A DNA stretch of 64,000 bases from Cyclobacterium salsum (GCF_010119245.1 NZ_WNKG01000002.1:310001-374000); one strand, 5' to 3'; numbered from the stretch's first letter, positions 1 to 8,742 are shown. Made by a program: numbers and translations. The notes: generated by a model from the letters alone, not told the origin.

Positions 1-644
1 TGATTGATCCGGTCATTCCATCCCTGATGCCATCCAAAGCCCATAATTTCATAGCCCTGACCTTCATAAGAAGGCACATAATCTTCCAAATGGCCCAGCA
101 CTTCATTAACTATTGAAAGCATCTGCACATAATAATATCCGGTATCTCCAGGGGTAATTGGTCGATTTTTATACCCTGACGCACCTGCAGCACCCGGAGG
201 AAAAAAATCAACAGCAAGGCTTTTACCACCCCAGGCGGTTTTAATAATCAAGACATCTTCATCGAAATGATCTCCCACAACATGGCCAAATTGTAATTCG
301 GGGCCGATTGTATTTTCGTTGGCACCATAGCCAACTGTCAATCCACCGGTATGAATTTTTTCCTGATGGTTAAAGTAAATAAATACATCATCCCGTACCT
401 TCCAGTCACCTTTTTCATCTACCAGATGCTGGTATTCTCCCTTTTTATCATTTCCAATCAGGTAGTTAAGATTTCCCCGATCTCCCTTTTCAACCTCCCC
501 ATGACCTACCATATTGGATTGTCCTGCAAGAATAAATACTTTCAAAGGCGCAGGGCTTTTTGGTGTAAATCCTGTAAAAGATAGAATGGTAATTATGAAT
601 ACGCTTAGACCAATTCTCAGAATATTTGCCGGATGTTTTTCCAT
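1..644 (-). CDS. Secreted sialate O-acetylesterase-like SGNH esterase (5' part; gene runs off the left edge)
   Basis: An open frame read from the minus strand has no stop before the window edge, so the C-terminus is missing. After a signal-peptide-like start (about 30 residues, ending near FTPKSPAP) come the SASA/DUF303 family marks: LAGQSNMVGHG (nucleophile Ser block), GPELQFG, KTAWGGKSL and WHQGWND. This family removes acetyl or similar esters from carbohydrates in the periplasm or outside the cell. I start it at the ATG at 644, which gives a compact signal peptide; in-frame ATGs at 692 and 698 would add 16 to 18 residues. It follows the S9 peptidase on the same strand after 137 bp and may share its transcript. 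The family call is firm; the substrate is unknown. Confidence 0.85.
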   Translation of the reverse strand, partial: MEKHPANILRIGLSVFIITILSFTGFTPKSPAPLKVFILAGQSNMVGHGEVEKGDRGNLNYLIGNDKKGEYQHLVDEKGDWKVRDDVFIYFNHQEKIHTGGLTVGYGANENTIGPELQFGHVVGDHFDEDVLIIKTAWGGKSLAVDFFPPGAAGASGYKNRPITPGDTGYYYVQMLSIVNEVLGHLEDYVPSYEGQGYEIMGFGWHQGWNDRIN

Positions 645-781
645 TATTTTATAAGCGTAGCGTTTATTAATTGTATCGTTACCTGAATTCATATGCATTC
701 AGTTTGGAACTATGTGGCGGATCAAATTCTCCAAGCAGCTTTTTTAAAAATGGTACCCTACCCAATTCTTCTGAATGAAGT

Positions 782-3031
782 TTACTGGGCCCCTGCAGGT
801 AAATGGTTAAGCAAATACCTCACCATATAAAGCCTCAAATGCAGTGAAGTGCCTTTTCCCTCACTCAGACCATGATTTCGGTTGGGATAGGCCATATAGT
901 CAAATGGCTTACCCAATTCGATCAGGCGATCCACCAGCCCCTCGGTAATTTCAAGGTGGGTGTTGGTTTCACCTGTTCCGTGAATGATCAAAAGATCCCC
1001 CTTTAATCCTTCTGCGAAGTTTATTGGTGCCGATTTGCGGTATCCTTCAGGATTCACCTCAGGAGTTTTCATGTATATCTCCTGAAACCATGCGTTGTAA
1101 AGGTGCGGTTGTGGCTTTGGTGCAACAGCGATTCCCACATCATATACGTCCGGTTTACGAAACATTGCATTTAGGGTATTTGACCCGCCGCCGCTCCATC
1201 CCCAGATCCCCACCCGGTTAAGGTCAACATAGGGCCTGTTTCGCCCAAGCTCCTGTAAGGCTGCTGCCTGCTCATCCGTTGACAGGGGACCCAAACTTCC
1301 GGCTACCGCCCGGCGCCATGCTGCTCCTTTTGGGGATGGGGTTCCCCGGTTGTCAAATGACACTACCACATATCCCAGATCGGCGATAACACGATGATAA
1401 TCAGCCATCGCATGTCCCCAGGAATCCATTACCGTTTGCCCGTGAGGTTCGCCATAAACATACACAAAAACAGGGTATTTGGCGGTCGAATCAAAATCGG
1501 AAGGCTTGATCATCCAGGCATCCATAACCACCCCATTGCCTATATCAAGGCTTAAAAGCTCTTTTGGCTGTGGGACCAGCCATTTGACTTTTTCATGGAG
1601 CTCAATGTTAGCTTCAAGGACACGTTCCACTTTATGCTCAGGAAGACTGACAAGTTCAGTTACAGGAGGAGTATTTGCTGAAGAAAAAGTATGAAATGCC
1701 CAGTTCCCTTCAGGAGAGATCGTATAATGGTGCGTCCCCGGCTGATCTATTGGAGTTATCCTTTCCGCTTTTCCTTTTCCGTCCACAGGTGCCCGGTACA
1801 AATACTTTTGGGTCCCATTGTCCGGAGAGGCATAATAGTAAAACCACCCTTTATCCTCATCCATACCTGCCCTTCCGATGACATCATAATCTCCCGGTGT
1901 CAATAATATCTCTTTCTTTCCTTCAGCAGACACCAAATAGGCGTGTCTCCAGCCATCCTTTTCAGTCAGGATAATAAAATTGCGGGTATCAGTAATCCAA
2001 TCCACTCCTCCGTTTGTTCCATAACTAGCTACTACCCAGGCCGGATTAGATTCCTCGTAAATAGTACTTATACCTCCATTATTAATGTCGGCAATCAAAA
2101 ATTGTCTCTGGTCCCTGAATCGGCTTCTCTTTTCCACAAGTACCTCCTCCGAATTTCCTGCCCAGCTTACCTCTCCAAGATAATATCCTTCTTTTGGGAT
2201 TGGTATTGGTAACCACCGGGTCTCTTGTCCTGATGTGTCCACAACACCCACACGCAATACAGCAATGTCTCCCCCGACCCGGGCAAATCGCTGCTCTCTT
2301 ATTTCCGGGTAAGAAGGATCACCGGGAATAAGTGAAGCTCTTTTTCTCACCTCTTTCACATCGGATTGCACAAATGCGATATGCGTACCATCAGGACTCC
2401 AAACAGCCCTTCCGTTGGTAACCGTTTCGGAATTGGCATCAAACGTAAGTCGGGTAGTATTTTTACTGATCAGGTTATACACAAAAAGATCTGCTTCTTC
2501 AGCATAGAGAATTTGCGTACCATCCGGAGAAATACGGTTATTTCCTCCGGCCACAACCTTTTCATTGGCACCTGTATTCCGATCTACCATCCAATAATCG
2601 GACTCCGTGAAATCGTTGTCCTTACCGGACATTTCTACTAAAATTTTGTCACCCGCCGAAGACAAAACATAGTTTTCAATGATAAAAGGGACTGAATAGC
2701 CATACCTGTCAAAATCCTCTGGGGAAATCAGCACCGTTCGGTTTCCCCCGGGTACACCATAATTTACCAGTGCTTGTGTATCCTCTCCCGGTAGATTTTC
2801 AAGTAGAAGGTACCCCGAACCATCAGGAAGCCATTTTCCATTGAATGAATTCGTTATATAAATATTATCTTCATAAATATCCTTCAACTTCTCTTTAGTG
2901 CGCTCAGGGACTTCAACCTGACGATAGGTCTGGGATGAAATTGACTGACAGTTGGCGACATTCGAGAGAAGAGAGGCCTTTACCAGGAAAATCATTACAA
3001 TTAAGAGTAATATTTTTACGTTTTTTATCAT
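782..3031 (-). CDS. Secreted S9-family (prolyl oligopeptidase/DPP IV-like) serine peptidase
   Basis: The 749-residue protein has an N-terminal hydrophobic export signal, a middle section with TolB/WD-like propeller repeats (SPDGTQILYAEE, WSPDGTHIAFV) and a C-terminal alpha/beta-hydrolase domain. The nucleophile motif is GWSGGG (Ser about 613) and the catalytic His is in NRNHG (about 720). In DPP IV relatives the acid lies in a HGTADD-like stretch; here it reads HGTGETN, so Glu (about 688) stands where Asp is usual. S9 enzymes cleave short peptides, usually after Pro or Ala, in the periplasm. I chose the ATG at 3031, preceded by GGAG, over an in-frame TTG 12 bases upstream. The gene starts about 40 bp after the paralogue A gene on the same strand, so the two are probably co-transcribed. 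Confidence 0.87.
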   Translation of the reverse strand: MIKNVKILLLIVMIFLVKASLLSNVANCQSISSQTYRQVEVPERTKEKLKDIYEDNIYITNSFNGKWLPDGSGYLLLENLPGEDTQALVNYGVPGGNRTVLISPEDFDRYGYSVPFIIENYVLSSAGDKILVEMSGKDNDFTESDYWMVDRNTGANEKVVAGGNNRISPDGTQILYAEEADLFVYNLISKNTTRLTFDANSETVTNGRAVWSPDGTHIAFVQSDVKEVRKRASLIPGDPSYPEIREQRFARVGGDIAVLRVGVVDTSGQETRWLPIPIPKEGYYLGEVSWAGNSEEVLVEKRSRFRDQRQFLIADINNGGISTIYEESNPAWVVASYGTNGGVDWITDTRNFIILTEKDGWRHAYLVSAEGKKEILLTPGDYDVIGRAGMDEDKGWFYYYASPDNGTQKYLYRAPVDGKGKAERITPIDQPGTHHYTISPEGNWAFHTFSSANTPPVTELVSLPEHKVERVLEANIELHEKVKWLVPQPKELLSLDIGNGVVMDAWMIKPSDFDSTAKYPVFVYVYGEPHGQTVMDSWGHAMADYHRVIADLGYVVVSFDNRGTPSPKGAAWRRAVAGSLGPLSTDEQAAALQELGRNRPYVDLNRVGIWGWSGGGSNTLNAMFRKPDVYDVGIAVAPKPQPHLYNAWFQEIYMKTPEVNPEGYRKSAPINFAEGLKGDLLIIHGTGETNTHLEITEGLVDRLIELGKPFDYMAYPNRNHGLSEGKGTSLHLRLYMVRYLLNHLPAGAQ

Positions 3032-3071
3032 AATTTTCTCCAATTATGGGTTTCGGTCCCGAATGGACCCA

Positions 3072-4814
3072 TTATTCCAATCCCTGTTTTGTAACTATAG
3101 GCACATATCCTACCTCCATACCCGCTGGTGGACTGACGATCAAGGCTGGGTCAACATCGGCTAACTCTCCTATCAAAGGTGGAGGCAGGTATTCCTGGTC
3201 TTTTTTCCAATGCTTGTGCAGTAGTTCCACCCTTCTTTGCATTTCTTCACGTGCTGCTTTACTCATGTCGGCATTGAGCAAGGCAGGTTGGTCGGCAAAT
3301 CGATACCAGTAATAGGTAACGGTACTGCCATCTCCCAGTTTTGCCTTGAAAGGCCCAGCCGCCGGGCCTGGATTTTTCCAGCTACTATCTCCCTCTTCAG
3401 GAGTAACATAAGTAAGGGAGGGCCTGTCATCTTCAGCCCTATTAAAGCTCACATTATGGAGTCCGGTTTCAGAAGGGACCTCTTTCGGAGCCACTGCCAC
3501 CCATTGCCCCATATCGTCCTCGCTGGATTTCTCCATTTTATAGTATTCAGGAAGTGTGATCAGGTTATGGCTATTTGTTTTTCTTTTTGTAATCAGGTCT
3601 CCTTCCCAGCGAACCCTTAAGGTAGTCGAATCAGTAACATTTGCGTCCATGTAGGAAGTAATATTCATTAAAGCACGTTTGTCGGTTGGAATATGTTCTC
3701 CGTAAAATTTCCAGTTTGATCTGACACCTTTGTTAAACTTTTGCAAGGTAGCGTGTTCCAGTTTTATTTTACCGCCAACAGCATCACCCCCGTCAAACCA
3801 TGCTTCGACATTGTCCCATAGGGCCTCCTTTTTATAGACCATCAGGCGGTGAAGCAGTTCCGAGTTGCCATCTGGACCTGCCGGATATTGCGTCGGAGCC
3901 ATACGTGCATAGGTCTGACCTTTGGAGTCAGTGGCTTCATAGGAGTGAATATGCTGGGTTTCCATTTGAAAGGGTTTATTCGGTTCTGAGGGACGTTGAT
4001 CTAAAAACAGTCCACTCAGACGAGGGTCTTCCACTGATGCTTGACTCCAAAAATAAGGAGTAAAGAATGCCACGGGACCCTTAAAATTTCCGGTATTTAA
4101 AAATAAGGTCCAGCACTGATTGCCAGTGGGTACAGCTGTACCTGCGGTGGTAGATGTCGGCTCAGTAAGCGGTAAAGGCAGGTATCCACTACCAAATAGC
4201 TCACCATTGGTGCCTTGTTTGAGATTCAGGCCATCCGGAGGCCACAGTAGCCATGGACTCAGTTGAGCTACGCCGTATTTCCCTTTCGGGTCGCTCCAGT
4301 CCCTTCCTCTACCGGCCCCTGGACCGTTGGCCCATCCTGCAAAATTAAGTTGTACACCGCCCATTATAAATTTAGGCGTCGACGTTGCAAACTCGGTATC
4401 GCGCCACCAGCCAAGACCTCCTTCAATATCCGTATACAACTTTTCTACTGGCAAAGGCCCGTCATACTGCGGGTGCATCCAGGTACCAAACAAGCCTGAT
4501 TGAAAACTCCTTCCTGAATATTCCCTTAATAAAGGCCAGGCCGCTGCATACATGGAATAGCCTGCATTGTATGATTCATCAACCTTTTCCCTTTGAGTAA
4601 TCATGTAACCGCCAACATTTGCCTTTCGGATCTTACTTGCGTCGGATTTATCTTTATTATTCTGTGCAGTAACAGCAGTGAAAAAGAACAAGAGTATAAT
4701 AGAAAGTCCCATAGCCACTGTTCTGGTATCCGCCGGATTCTTACAACTAAAATAGGATAGGCATGTCCCTTTAAGTTGATGCCCGTACAAGGTGTTTTTC
4801 TTAATTACAGTCAT
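3072..4814 (-). CDS. Secreted protein of unrecognised family (paralogue A of the 45.1-46.9 kb protein)
   Basis: I do not recognise a named domain. The 580-residue protein has a hydrophobic export segment (GLSIILLFFFTAVTAQ) behind about 35 residues; the internal ATG at 4712 would place a normal signal peptide at the N-terminus and may be the true start. The mature part is rich in Trp, Gly and Pro and is clearly homologous to the protein at 45148-46905. Shared blocks include WTLFLN..NFKGPVA, GLG(W/Y)WR, DGSTVTY.WYRF.DQP and a conserved end, DPALI..PP.GMEVGYVPIV. It heads a probable transcript with the S9 peptidase and the esterase. Its relative sits in a SusCD/sulfatase locus, which suggests a carbohydrate-related extracellular or periplasmic role, but no reaction can be assigned. 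Confidence 0.75.
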   Translation of the reverse strand: MTVIKKNTLYGHQLKGTCLSYFSCKNPADTRTVAMGLSIILLFFFTAVTAQNNKDKSDASKIRKANVGGYMITQREKVDESYNAGYSMYAAAWPLLREYSGRSFQSGLFGTWMHPQYDGPLPVEKLYTDIEGGLGWWRDTEFATSTPKFIMGGVQLNFAGWANGPGAGRGRDWSDPKGKYGVAQLSPWLLWPPDGLNLKQGTNGELFGSGYLPLPLTEPTSTTAGTAVPTGNQCWTLFLNTGNFKGPVAFFTPYFWSQASVEDPRLSGLFLDQRPSEPNKPFQMETQHIHSYEATDSKGQTYARMAPTQYPAGPDGNSELLHRLMVYKKEALWDNVEAWFDGGDAVGGKIKLEHATLQKFNKGVRSNWKFYGEHIPTDKRALMNITSYMDANVTDSTTLRVRWEGDLITKRKTNSHNLITLPEYYKMEKSSEDDMGQWVAVAPKEVPSETGLHNVSFNRAEDDRPSLTYVTPEEGDSSWKNPGPAAGPFKAKLGDGSTVTYYWYRFADQPALLNADMSKAAREEMQRRVELLHKHWKKDQEYLPPPLIGELADVDPALIVSPPAGMEVGYVPIVTKQGLE

Positions 4815-5517
4815 TTGATATCGTTTTTCTACCTGCTGGGAAAATGGATGCTATATGGAAAGCAGAAGTCCGTTATCCTATGACATTCATCAACAGAAGC
4901 AGGTAGAGGGTAATAGAAGGTTTTTGCGGGTTTATTAAATATACCGGCTCTTTTGGTTCTAACTATTTACAATAACGGTTCAGTACTGAAGAATCGACAC
5001 CTGAAGCGCAGCAGAAAAGCAGAATTAATCTAAAAAAACCACTGAGTGAATATAGTAAATTCCTGCAAATTATTCGCAATAAATATGGGACGGTGTTTTT
5101 TTCTTTACTTGACTCCGATAGCAGGAAGCGAATCTATTCATCTTCAAATTAGGCTGGTGTAAAAATTGATCGGTTGGTTTATGGTAAGGTGCTTTTTGTT
5201 TCCGTAAAGAAGAATAGTATGTATTATGCCTCGTTTAAGTCTCCTCCAAGAGTGGGAGGGAACAAAAATTCAGATTCCCTGAAGGAATAAACAGGAGAAA
5301 TAAGTAGCTTATTTATGAAGAGGAAATAATCACCTTTTTTAACGTGACTCGTCCTGAATTTGGTTTACGCAAAAAATGAGGAAAATGGAAAAAAGGAGTA
5401 AAACTAACTTAGGACAATGGATAACTTTGGATTATAAATAAGCAAGCTGCCTAATAGTAAAAGAAGAATTGTAGTGCCTTATTGAGAAATAATTTCACAC
5501 ATTAGTAAAGGGAAAAC
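4815..5517. other. 703-bp intergenic region between divergent genes
   Basis: No convincing gene is seen in any frame. The stretch must hold the promoters of the minus-strand paralogue A operon and of the plus-strand DapA-like gene. One exact match to the Bacteroidota -7 box is listed separately; otherwise I see only AT-rich sequence. Confidence 0.6.
5422..5429 (+). promoter_or_regulatory. Candidate -7 box (TAACTTTG) for the DapA-like gene
   Basis: TAACTTTG matches the Bacteroidota housekeeping -7 consensus TAnnTTTG exactly, 88 bp before the ATG at 5518. No TTTG-type -33 box is found at the expected 19-21 bp spacing, so support is limited to the -7 element. Confidence 0.3.
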
Positions 5518-6441
5518 ATGCATAAAACCCTGTATCCGCTTTTTGGCATCGTGACGGTTTTGAACACACCCTTCAAAGCCGGTGGAGCCATTGATTATGC
5601 TGCCCTCCGGAAAAATGTCCGGGAGGCCCTGTCGGCCGGGGTGGCTGGATTCCTCGTGCCGGCAATGGCTGCGGAAGTGTACTCCCTTTCACATCGGGAA
5701 CGGATCAAACTAGTGGAAACCGTTTTGGAAGCCGTAAATCAGAAAGTTCCGGTCATTGCAGGGGCAGGGGAGGCGGACCCGGCAAAAGCAAAATCCCTCC
5801 TAAAATCCTACCTTGATCTGGGCTGCAAGCAAGTACTGTTTCAAATCCCTTATCAAACCGAGCAACAGTTTAAATCTGATTTTTTTCGGTTGGCAGAGAT
5901 CGACGTGGAGATGATCATGTTGCAGGATTGGGATGCTTCTGGCTATGGATTGCCAGACGATTTAATTTGTGAGCTTTTTGACAGCGTGGAGGCATTTCGT
6001 TGCTTAAAAATCGAAACCGTTCCGGCTGGGTACAAATATTCCAGGATACTTTCGCTGACCGGAGGACGTTTGAATGTGAGCGGGGGATGGGCGGTGACCC
6101 AATTGATAGAAGGACTGGAAAGAGGAGTACATGCCTTTATGCCCACCGGTATGCATTGGATTTACACGGAAATCTACCGGCTCTGGACGATAGGGAAAAC
6201 AACCGAGGCAGCGGAACTTTTTGAATACATCCTTCCCGTACTGGCGTTTTCGAACCAACACCTGGAGATTTCTATTCCCTTTTTTAAAAGGCTGCTATAC
6301 CGTCAGGGAACGTACCCTTCCCCTCTTGTCCGCAATCCTGCCCTTCCTTTTGACGCTTACCATGAAAACACAGCAGACAGGTTGATCCAAAGGGTCATCG
6401 AATTGGAAAATCGGATTAAAAACGAACGGGCAGGCCCTTAA
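5518..6441 (+). CDS. Dihydrodipicolinate synthase/N-acetylneuraminate lyase-family aldolase-like protein
   Basis: The 307-residue protein matches the DHDPS/NAL fold in length and order: an N-terminal GIVTVLNTPFKAGGAID strand, the AGAGEAD turn, and a Schiff-base lysine candidate in CLKIETVP (Lys164). These class I aldolases join or split pyruvate or related keto acids with an aldehyde in the cytoplasm. The usual active-site YN.P motif is absent; the equivalent stretch reads MLQDWDASG (about 134-142), so the proton-relay Tyr appears to be lost. It is therefore probably not a DapA for lysine synthesis but a divergent sugar-acid aldolase or a non-canonical member. It stands alone, convergent with the LuxR gene. 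Confidence 0.8.
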   Translation: MHKTLYPLFGIVTVLNTPFKAGGAIDYAALRKNVREALSAGVAGFLVPAMAAEVYSLSHRERIKLVETVLEAVNQKVPVIAGAGEADPAKAKSLLKSYLDLGCKQVLFQIPYQTEQQFKSDFFRLAEIDVEMIMLQDWDASGYGLPDDLICELFDSVEAFRCLKIETVPAGYKYSRILSLTGGRLNVSGGWAVTQLIEGLERGVHAFMPTGMHWIYTEIYRLWTIGKTTEAAELFEYILPVLAFSNQHLEISIPFFKRLLYRQGTYPSPLVRNPALPFDAYHENTADRLIQRVIELENRIKNERAGP

Positions 6442-6476
6442 AACAGGCAATTGGTCCGCTGGTCCTGCAAACGAAG

Positions 6477-6522
6477 GGAGCTTTAATGGAAATGATTGTG
6501 GGCTTTACTGAGCCGAAGCTCC
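6477..6522. repeat. Inverted repeat between convergent genes
   Basis: GGAGCTT at 6477-6483 pairs with AAGCTCC at 6516-6522, and a smaller GGCT/AGCC stem lies inside. It lies between the convergent ends of the DapA-like and LuxR genes and could act as a bidirectional termination or RNA-stabilising hairpin. There is no adjacent T-tract, so the role is uncertain. Confidence 0.3.
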
Positions 6523-6585
6523 AATGTCGGTATAGACTGCCCAAAACTTAGGAAATTTGTTTTGGTTTAAATTTAAGGAAAAACT

Positions 6586-7362
6586 TCATGCAATTTTGTT
6601 CATCATAACAAAATTTATCAGTTCTCTGGTGTTTTTACATTTCGCTTTTGTTTGAATATTCCTCCTATGGGTCCGCACCGTTTCATAACTGATTTGAATG
6701 AGTTGTGAAATTTCCTTGCTTGTGTATCCTTTGATCAACCATTTTAGAATTTCTAACTCACGGGCTGAAAAAAGATTCGTTAAAGGTTTTAACCCCAGGC
6801 TTGAATTACTTAAATGGTAATGTTGGTTGGAAAATCCGTTGATGATTATAGCATGTGGAATATTCGCGGGCTGAAGGTGTGATATGTCTGTAATAATATT
6901 GGCGAATACAAACGGTATGTTGTTTTCATCAAATACAAGTGGGATATTCTGGTTTTGTATAACGATGACCTCACCGTTTTTTTTGACAGAACGCGCATAA
7001 AAAACCACAAAAACGAACGGTCTTTCTTTTATCTCAAGATCATTGACAAGCCTCATGGCTTCATGAATTACATGGATGACAAAAGGAAAATCCTCCTGGT
7101 GAATAAACGAAGAAATAAAATCCTTATTTCTAGTTACAATCTCCTCGTTAGAATATCCGATTACTTCCATACTATTTCCGGTGACCATCTCAAGTTCCCA
7201 GGTATAAGTATTTGCAATAAAAGAAAACCATTTTCCCACCGTCCAAAGTCCCGTTAGAATGGGGTTTTTTTTTATTGCCTCTTGAAAATCCTTTTTAAAG
7301 ATGGTATAATTCTGTTTTCCAAAGGCTTTGACCAGGTCGATATAATCAATTTTTTTCTCCAT
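6586..7362 (-). CDS. LuxR-family transcriptional regulator with PAS-like sensor domain
   Basis: The 258-residue cytoplasmic protein has a PAS-like region (about 60-155; TYTWELEMVTGNSMEVIGYS, then an FIHQEDFPF block) followed by a C-terminal LuxR/GerE helix-turn-helix (about 195-250; LFSARELEILKWLIKG, TSKEISQLIQIS, ETVRTHRRNI). Proteins of this shape bind DNA as dimers and respond to a small ligand or a partner protein. It is divergent from the secreted Cys-rich gene at 7507. A near-perfect 16-bp dyad in the gap between them (7393-7408) is a natural candidate operator, so it may regulate itself and that neighbour. No receiver domain is present. Confidence 0.88.
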   Translation of the reverse strand: MEKKIDYIDLVKAFGKQNYTIFKKDFQEAIKKNPILTGLWTVGKWFSFIANTYTWELEMVTGNSMEVIGYSNEEIVTRNKDFISSFIHQEDFPFVIHVIHEAMRLVNDLEIKERPFVFVVFYARSVKKNGEVIVIQNQNIPLVFDENNIPFVFANIITDISHLQPANIPHAIIINGFSNQHYHLSNSSLGLKPLTNLFSARELEILKWLIKGYTSKEISQLIQISYETVRTHRRNIQTKAKCKNTRELINFVMMNKIA

Positions 7363-7392
7363 GGTTACACATTAGATTACCACATTTGAGGT

Positions 7393-7408
7393 ATTGCTGT
7401 ACGGCAAT
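7393..7408. promoter_or_regulatory. 16-bp dyad, candidate LuxR operator
   Basis: ATTGCTGTACGGCAAT is symmetric about the central GTAC, with one mismatched base pair. It lies between the divergent luxR-type gene (starts 7362) and the secreted protein gene (starts 7507). LuxR/GerE-type proteins generally bind dyads of this size. The assignment is inferred from position and symmetry only. Confidence 0.4.
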
Positions 7409-7506
7409 TCCTTGCTTAAATTGTGTATAAAATACTGAAAATCAAAATAGTGAAAACAATGGGTTTATTTATAAACCCATTTGACCACCCTAAAAAAAAC
7501 ATTACT

Positions 7507-8013
7507 ATGAAAAACCTCACCTTATTTATCTTTCCCTTAGTCTCCGTTCTTCTGATGGCAGTTATTTTCTCATCGGTTGGATATGAAATTGGTTTAAGTA
7601 CCCCTGGCGATGAACGTTTATCTGGTCATGAGAAAATGGCAACTTATGTGGTTGGTAAAGTCAGAAACGAAAAGGCAGAAATTGTACAATCGCCCCGTTT
7701 GAAAAAAGCGCTTAAAAGCCACTTTGAAGGAAAGCGCATGTTAACAGACCTGAGAATTGCTTCCGATGCCAATGATTTTTTTCTTGTCCTAACGGCAAAA
7801 GAAAAAGACGGTAGTACGAGTGAAATTGCTTATGAACTGGTCAGAAAGGGAATTAATCTTGAAGCGACGGCCGCTGCTAGCGAAACCTGCTCAGGATGTT
7901 CTCATTGTGCTTTTGCAACCGAAGGTGGTTGTGTGTGCGTTGAAGAAGGTTCCTGTACCCACAGTACGACAAGAGATAGTTTGATGGATATATTGGAAAC
8001 CGAAGGATTTTGA
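7507..8013 (+). CDS. Exported small protein with Cys-rich C-terminal tail, unknown function
   Basis: I do not recognise the family. The start at 7507 gives 168 residues beginning MKNLTLFIFPLVSVLLMAVI, a membrane anchor or signal segment; an upstream in-frame ATG at 7423 would add 28 residues and hide this signal. The middle is charged, and about residues 130-155 hold a tail with seven cysteines and two His (CSGCSHCAFATEGGCVCVEE, then SCTHS). The pattern suggests metal or cluster binding, or disulfides, in the periplasm. A terminator hairpin follows about 60 bp after the stop. It is divergent from the LuxR regulator, a likely controller. The gene is well supported; the function is open. Confidence 0.75.
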   Translation: MKNLTLFIFPLVSVLLMAVIFSSVGYEIGLSTPGDERLSGHEKMATYVVGKVRNEKAEIVQSPRLKKALKSHFEGKRMLTDLRIASDANDFFLVLTAKEKDGSTSEIAYELVRKGINLEATAAASETCSGCSHCAFATEGGCVCVEEGSCTHSTTRDSLMDILETEGF

Positions 8014-8069
8014 GCATTTCAGGAGCATGTTTTTTCAGATTTCTCCGTTCGACTGACACCTTCACCTGG

Positions 8070-8108
8070 AAAAAATGCCCTTTAATTGATTTTTTAGGGC
8101 TTTTTTTC
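8070..8108 (+). terminator. Rho-independent terminator after the Cys-rich protein gene
   Basis: An AAAAAATGCCCT arm pairs, with one mismatch, with AGGGCTTTTTTT across a 14-nt loop and ends in a long T-tract. It lies about 60 bp downstream of the stop at 8013 on the same strand. Confidence 0.75.
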
Positions 8109-8176
8109 TATTCCTTCATTTCCGCTCCATTGGTCCGCTCCCTTCGGCTCCGCTCAGTATCCGGGAATGGGCCGAT

Positions 8177-8271
8177 AGCACCTGCGGCAGTCTGTCGGTG
8201 TACGTTTCCATTACTCGTTTTCTAGTTCCTTTCTACGAAGGACTTGCGTTTTCGCTCCGGATCAGATTGCT
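8177..8271. repeat. 95-bp direct repeat, copy 1
   Basis: Aligned by eye without gaps to 8453-8547, about 84 of 95 positions agree. It begins AGCACCTGCGGCAGTCTGTC and ends CTCCGGATCAGATTGCT. It is non-coding and probably a dispersed genomic repeat. Confidence 0.8.
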
Positions 8272-8380
8272 TCGCGAGGCTACCGATGACGTATTTTATA
8301 AGTATTTGGTTTTCAATATGATATAATCACTTCAAAATTATACCGTCATCCCGATTCCTGCGTTTTTTAAAATGTTAATT

Positions 8381-8412
8381 CTCGCAATGACGGCAAGTAC
8401 GGTCACTGCGAG
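8381..8412. repeat. Inverted repeat CTCGCAATGAC / GTCACTGCGAG
   Basis: Two 11-nt arms (8381-8391 and 8402-8412) pair with a single mismatch across a 10-nt loop. TCATTGCGAG-type palindromic elements are common intergenic repeats in many bacteria. It lies between the two 95-bp direct repeats. Confidence 0.6.
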
Positions 8413-8452
8413 GGTGCGGACCTGATCCTATTCGAATTTCGTTCACCGCGCC

Positions 8453-8547
8453 AGCACCCGCGGCAGTCTGTCGTTGTACGTTTGCGCTACTCGTTTTTTA
8501 TTTGCTTTCTACGGAGGACTCGCGTTTTCGCTCCGGACCAGATTGCT
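8453..8547. repeat. 95-bp direct repeat, copy 2
   Basis: Second copy of the element at 8177-8271, same orientation, same length, about 88% identical. It begins AGCACCCGCGGCAGTCTGTC. The copies are 276 bp apart start to start. Confidence 0.8.
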
Positions 8548-8742
8548 CCCTTTTCAGGCTGAGCCTGCCGAAGCCCGACCGGCTCAGGGACCAACGATGG
8601 GTTTCTTCATCCCTGCGGAAGCTGCCATCACTGTGAGGCAAAAGGGTTAACATACCATGCCTTTTGGGTAAGATCGTGGAAGATTTAACCGATGCCTGGC
8701 CTTACATTTATAATCTTTTCGTCTTAATCCATTTATATTCCC

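Larger units (their letters stand above)
8109..8742. other. Repeat-rich intergenic region without genes
   Basis: No gene-like frame is seen in about 630 bp. The stretch holds two 95-bp direct repeats (8177 and 8453), a CTCGCAATGAC/GTCACTGCGAG inverted pair (8381-8412) and a short CAGGCTGAGCCTG palindrome at 8555-8567. This mix is typical of dispersed intergenic repeats accumulating between transcription units. Confidence 0.6.
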
